This document shows positions 1 through 64,000 of a stretch of 64,000 nucleotides of DNA, one piece after another; the stretch's first letter is position 1; every line of letters begins with the position of its first letter. A program made the translations under genes and the position numbers. This DNA comes from Paulinella micropora (lineage: Eukaryota; Cercozoa; Imbricatea; Euglyphida). The notes under the pieces were generated by a model. It was not told the origin of the DNA. It saw nothing but the letters and a program-made list of their open reading frames with translations, and made no database searches. Location: positions 1,206,096 through 1,270,095 of the forward strand of contig BJOX01000005.1 in the NCBI GenBank assembly GCA_009731375.1, read 5' to 3'.

Positions 1-179
1 AACAACAACAATAACAAGAACAACAAGAACAACAAGAACAAGAAAAACAACAACACAACAACAACAACAATAACAACAACAAAAGAAGAAGAAGAAGAAG
101 ACGAAGAAGAAGAAGAAGAAAAGAAAAAAAGCAAAGAAAGCAGGAATGAGGAAGGGAGCCTTTGTGGGGGGTCTCGTTC

Positions 180-213
<34 letters not shown>

Positions 214-258
214 GAGATAGATAGGTAGATAGGTAGGTAGGCAGGTAGGCAGATAGAT

Positions 259-294
<36 letters not shown>

Positions 295-302
295 CATGCA
301 AC
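1..302. repeat. Simple repeats and possible 3' end of a GATA-tailed element
   Basis: (AAC)n and (AAG)n to about 135, then about 45 non-repetitive bases, then (GATA)n with GGTA. The non-repetitive block running into GATA recalls the tails of the elements at 28.3 and 58.5 kb. No exon seen. Confidence 0.5.
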
Positions 303-30250
<29,948 letters not shown>

Positions 30251-31198
30251 GCACAGCAATCCTGTCACGGGGACAAGAACATGTTTGCAGTTCTTTGAAA
30301 TGGTAGATGACGATTACTTCAGATATGAAACAAGGAATGCGCATGAAATGGCTTGCTTCCAGAATAGGAGTGCAAGAAAGGTGTATGCCGTCTGGCCATG
30401 CGTCTCTGACTCTTTTGATTTTTCGTTGTCGACCATTCTTCTCTCTCTTTTGTATTTGTGTTTTCTTGTTGTACTTCGACATGAGAGTTGGAAATCACTC
30501 TAGGAAAAGCTCTCACAAACCTTTCTCAACAGCCCGTGCGTCCTCTTGAAAACGTTCTTCGTAGGGGAACGCTAATTACTGTGTACTTCCATTCAAAGTA
30601 GTCAAAGCACAACTTGCATTTCAAAGTAGTAGATCTAAAAACAATCTTGAGTCTTCTGTATGTCTATTTGGTTATGGTTTCGCAGTCTTTGCAGATGCTG
30701 CATATACCTAGCCTCCCGCATTTTGCAGACGTTTCTCTATGTTCATATTCGCTGTATTCTTCTCTTCTTTCTCGCTTTGCTTTCTTTTTTCTTCGTCGCC
30801 ATATTGGGATGGTGGGGGGAAAAGACAAATGCCACTTTTAAGCTACACGAATGCCAAAAACCTGGCAAATCAGCACAGTACTCTTGATTTCGTCAGGCGA
30901 ACAGAGAGAGATAAATTATATTCGCTCTCGCTTTTTCTGTTTGTTCTATGATATCTTCGCAATTTCGCCTTCTTTGTTCTTGAAGTTGGGCAGATATAAG
31001 GTTGAGACTAGTCAGCTTAAACCGAGCCTTTTCTTTCTGTCTCTGTGACAGCGCAGTTGAACAAACAAGCAACAACAAAAAGGTTCTCTTGTCATGGCTA
31101 ACCCATGAGTTATCAAGGCACAACAGGTACCTTTTTTCTATGTCGCATAACATTTTTATCCTCTGCATTTTCCACGGATACGTTTAGGTCTGTAGAAT
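30251..31198. promoter_or_regulatory. Divergent intergenic region between SWI3 and TSC2 starts
   Basis: About 0.95 kb of non-repetitive, T-rich (plus strand) sequence between the outward-facing genes. It is the only sizeable stretch of the window free of microsatellites and coding exons. It should hold both promoters, 5' UTRs and perhaps 5' UTR introns: a GTTTAG acceptor-like site lies just before the TSC2 ATG. I see no confident TATA or initiator element, and short frames here resemble no protein I know. Confidence 0.5.
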
Positions 31199-63704
<32,506 letters not shown>

Positions 63705-63726
63705 GTCTATCTATCTATCTATTTAT

Positions 63727-63783
<57 letters not shown>

Positions 63784-63894
63784 CATCCATCCATCCATCT
63801 ATCTATTCATCTATCTATCCATCTATCCATCTATCCATCCATCCATCCATCCATCCATCCATCCATCTATCTTTCTATCTATCTATCTATCTAG
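63705..63894. repeat. (CTAT)n/(CATC)n
   Basis: Begins at the donor of exon 63649-63704 and serves as the inverted tail of the element that follows. Confidence 0.92.
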
Positions 63895-64000
63895 GGGATG
63901 GTGTGGGTGTGCTGGGCCCGTGGTGGGGTGCCTTATGTGTGCCTAGCCATACGCCTATAAGTCATATGCCGAAATAGCGACGGGAAGCACAATCCTGTTC
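63895..64000 (-). mobile_element. GATA-tailed element, copy 2 (cut by window edge)
   Basis: Inverse complement of 11,985-12,110. Its GATA tail starts right after the CATCCCC sequence, whereas copy 1 continues for about 70 bp before its tail. Confidence 0.65.

Noticed and set aside
121-178. Further 3' exon of SWI3
   Set aside because: No GT donor follows on the coding strand and no homology was seen. It fits better as the edge of a GATA-tailed element.

Overview
The window is eukaryotic nuclear DNA. Its coding content sits in many short exons joined by GT-AG introns, and most introns are swollen with tri- to hexanucleotide microsatellites (GATA, GGTA, CATA, CTGT, GATTT, CATTA). I read two long protein genes, arranged head to head, by chaining exons on splice sites and reading phase. 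Every junction in both chains keeps phase and no stop codon interrupts either chain. The species is not identifiable from sequence alone. An intron-rich protist or alga is likely, because a tuberin homologue coexists with a SWI3 that carries both a SMARCC-type N-terminal module and a ZZ finger.

Left half, minus strand (about 30.2 kb down to 0.3 kb, running off the left edge): a SWI3/SMARCC/Rsc8 homologue, the scaffold subunit of SWI/SNF-type chromatin remodellers. In protein order it has a SMARCC-like N-terminal module (29.97-22.97 kb), the SWIRM domain (20.8-20.04 kb), a poly-Ser linker (17.4 kb), a ZZ-type zinc finger (9.6-7.05 kb) and a SANT domain (3.76-1.51 kb). Twenty-seven exons give about 920 codons. 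The extreme N-terminus is uncertain and the C-terminus is outside the window.

Right half, plus strand (31,199 to 63,704, running off the right edge): a tuberin (TSC2) homologue, the GAP subunit of the TSC complex that restrains Rheb and TORC1. Thirty-two exons give about 2,840 codons, including the N-terminal tuberin helical repeat region and the RRPT motif. Long poly-Ser and poly-Thr runs come from in-frame triplet repeats. The catalytic Rap-GAP domain should lie to the right of the window. The 0.9 kb between the two start regions is the only clear intergenic stretch and must hold both promoters.

The striking feature is what fills the introns. At more than twenty exon borders the last or first 20-70 bases of the exon, together with its splice site and adjoining microsatellite, are repeated in tandem from one to more than twenty times. 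Some exons sit between two arrays, one of first-half copies and one of last-half copies. The result is long trains of decoy exon fragments, each flanked by AG and GT dinucleotides supplied by the microsatellite. Introns in the compact start regions (29.1-30.0 kb and 31.2-31.7 kb) are only 36-71 nt, so the swelling looks secondary. Several dispersed elements also lie in introns: a TA-flanked inverted-repeat element, a hairpin element, SINE-like units with GATA tails, and a 0.6 kb palindrome. Four N-gaps lie inside simple repeats. Nearly all other open frames are translations of microsatellites and are not genes.
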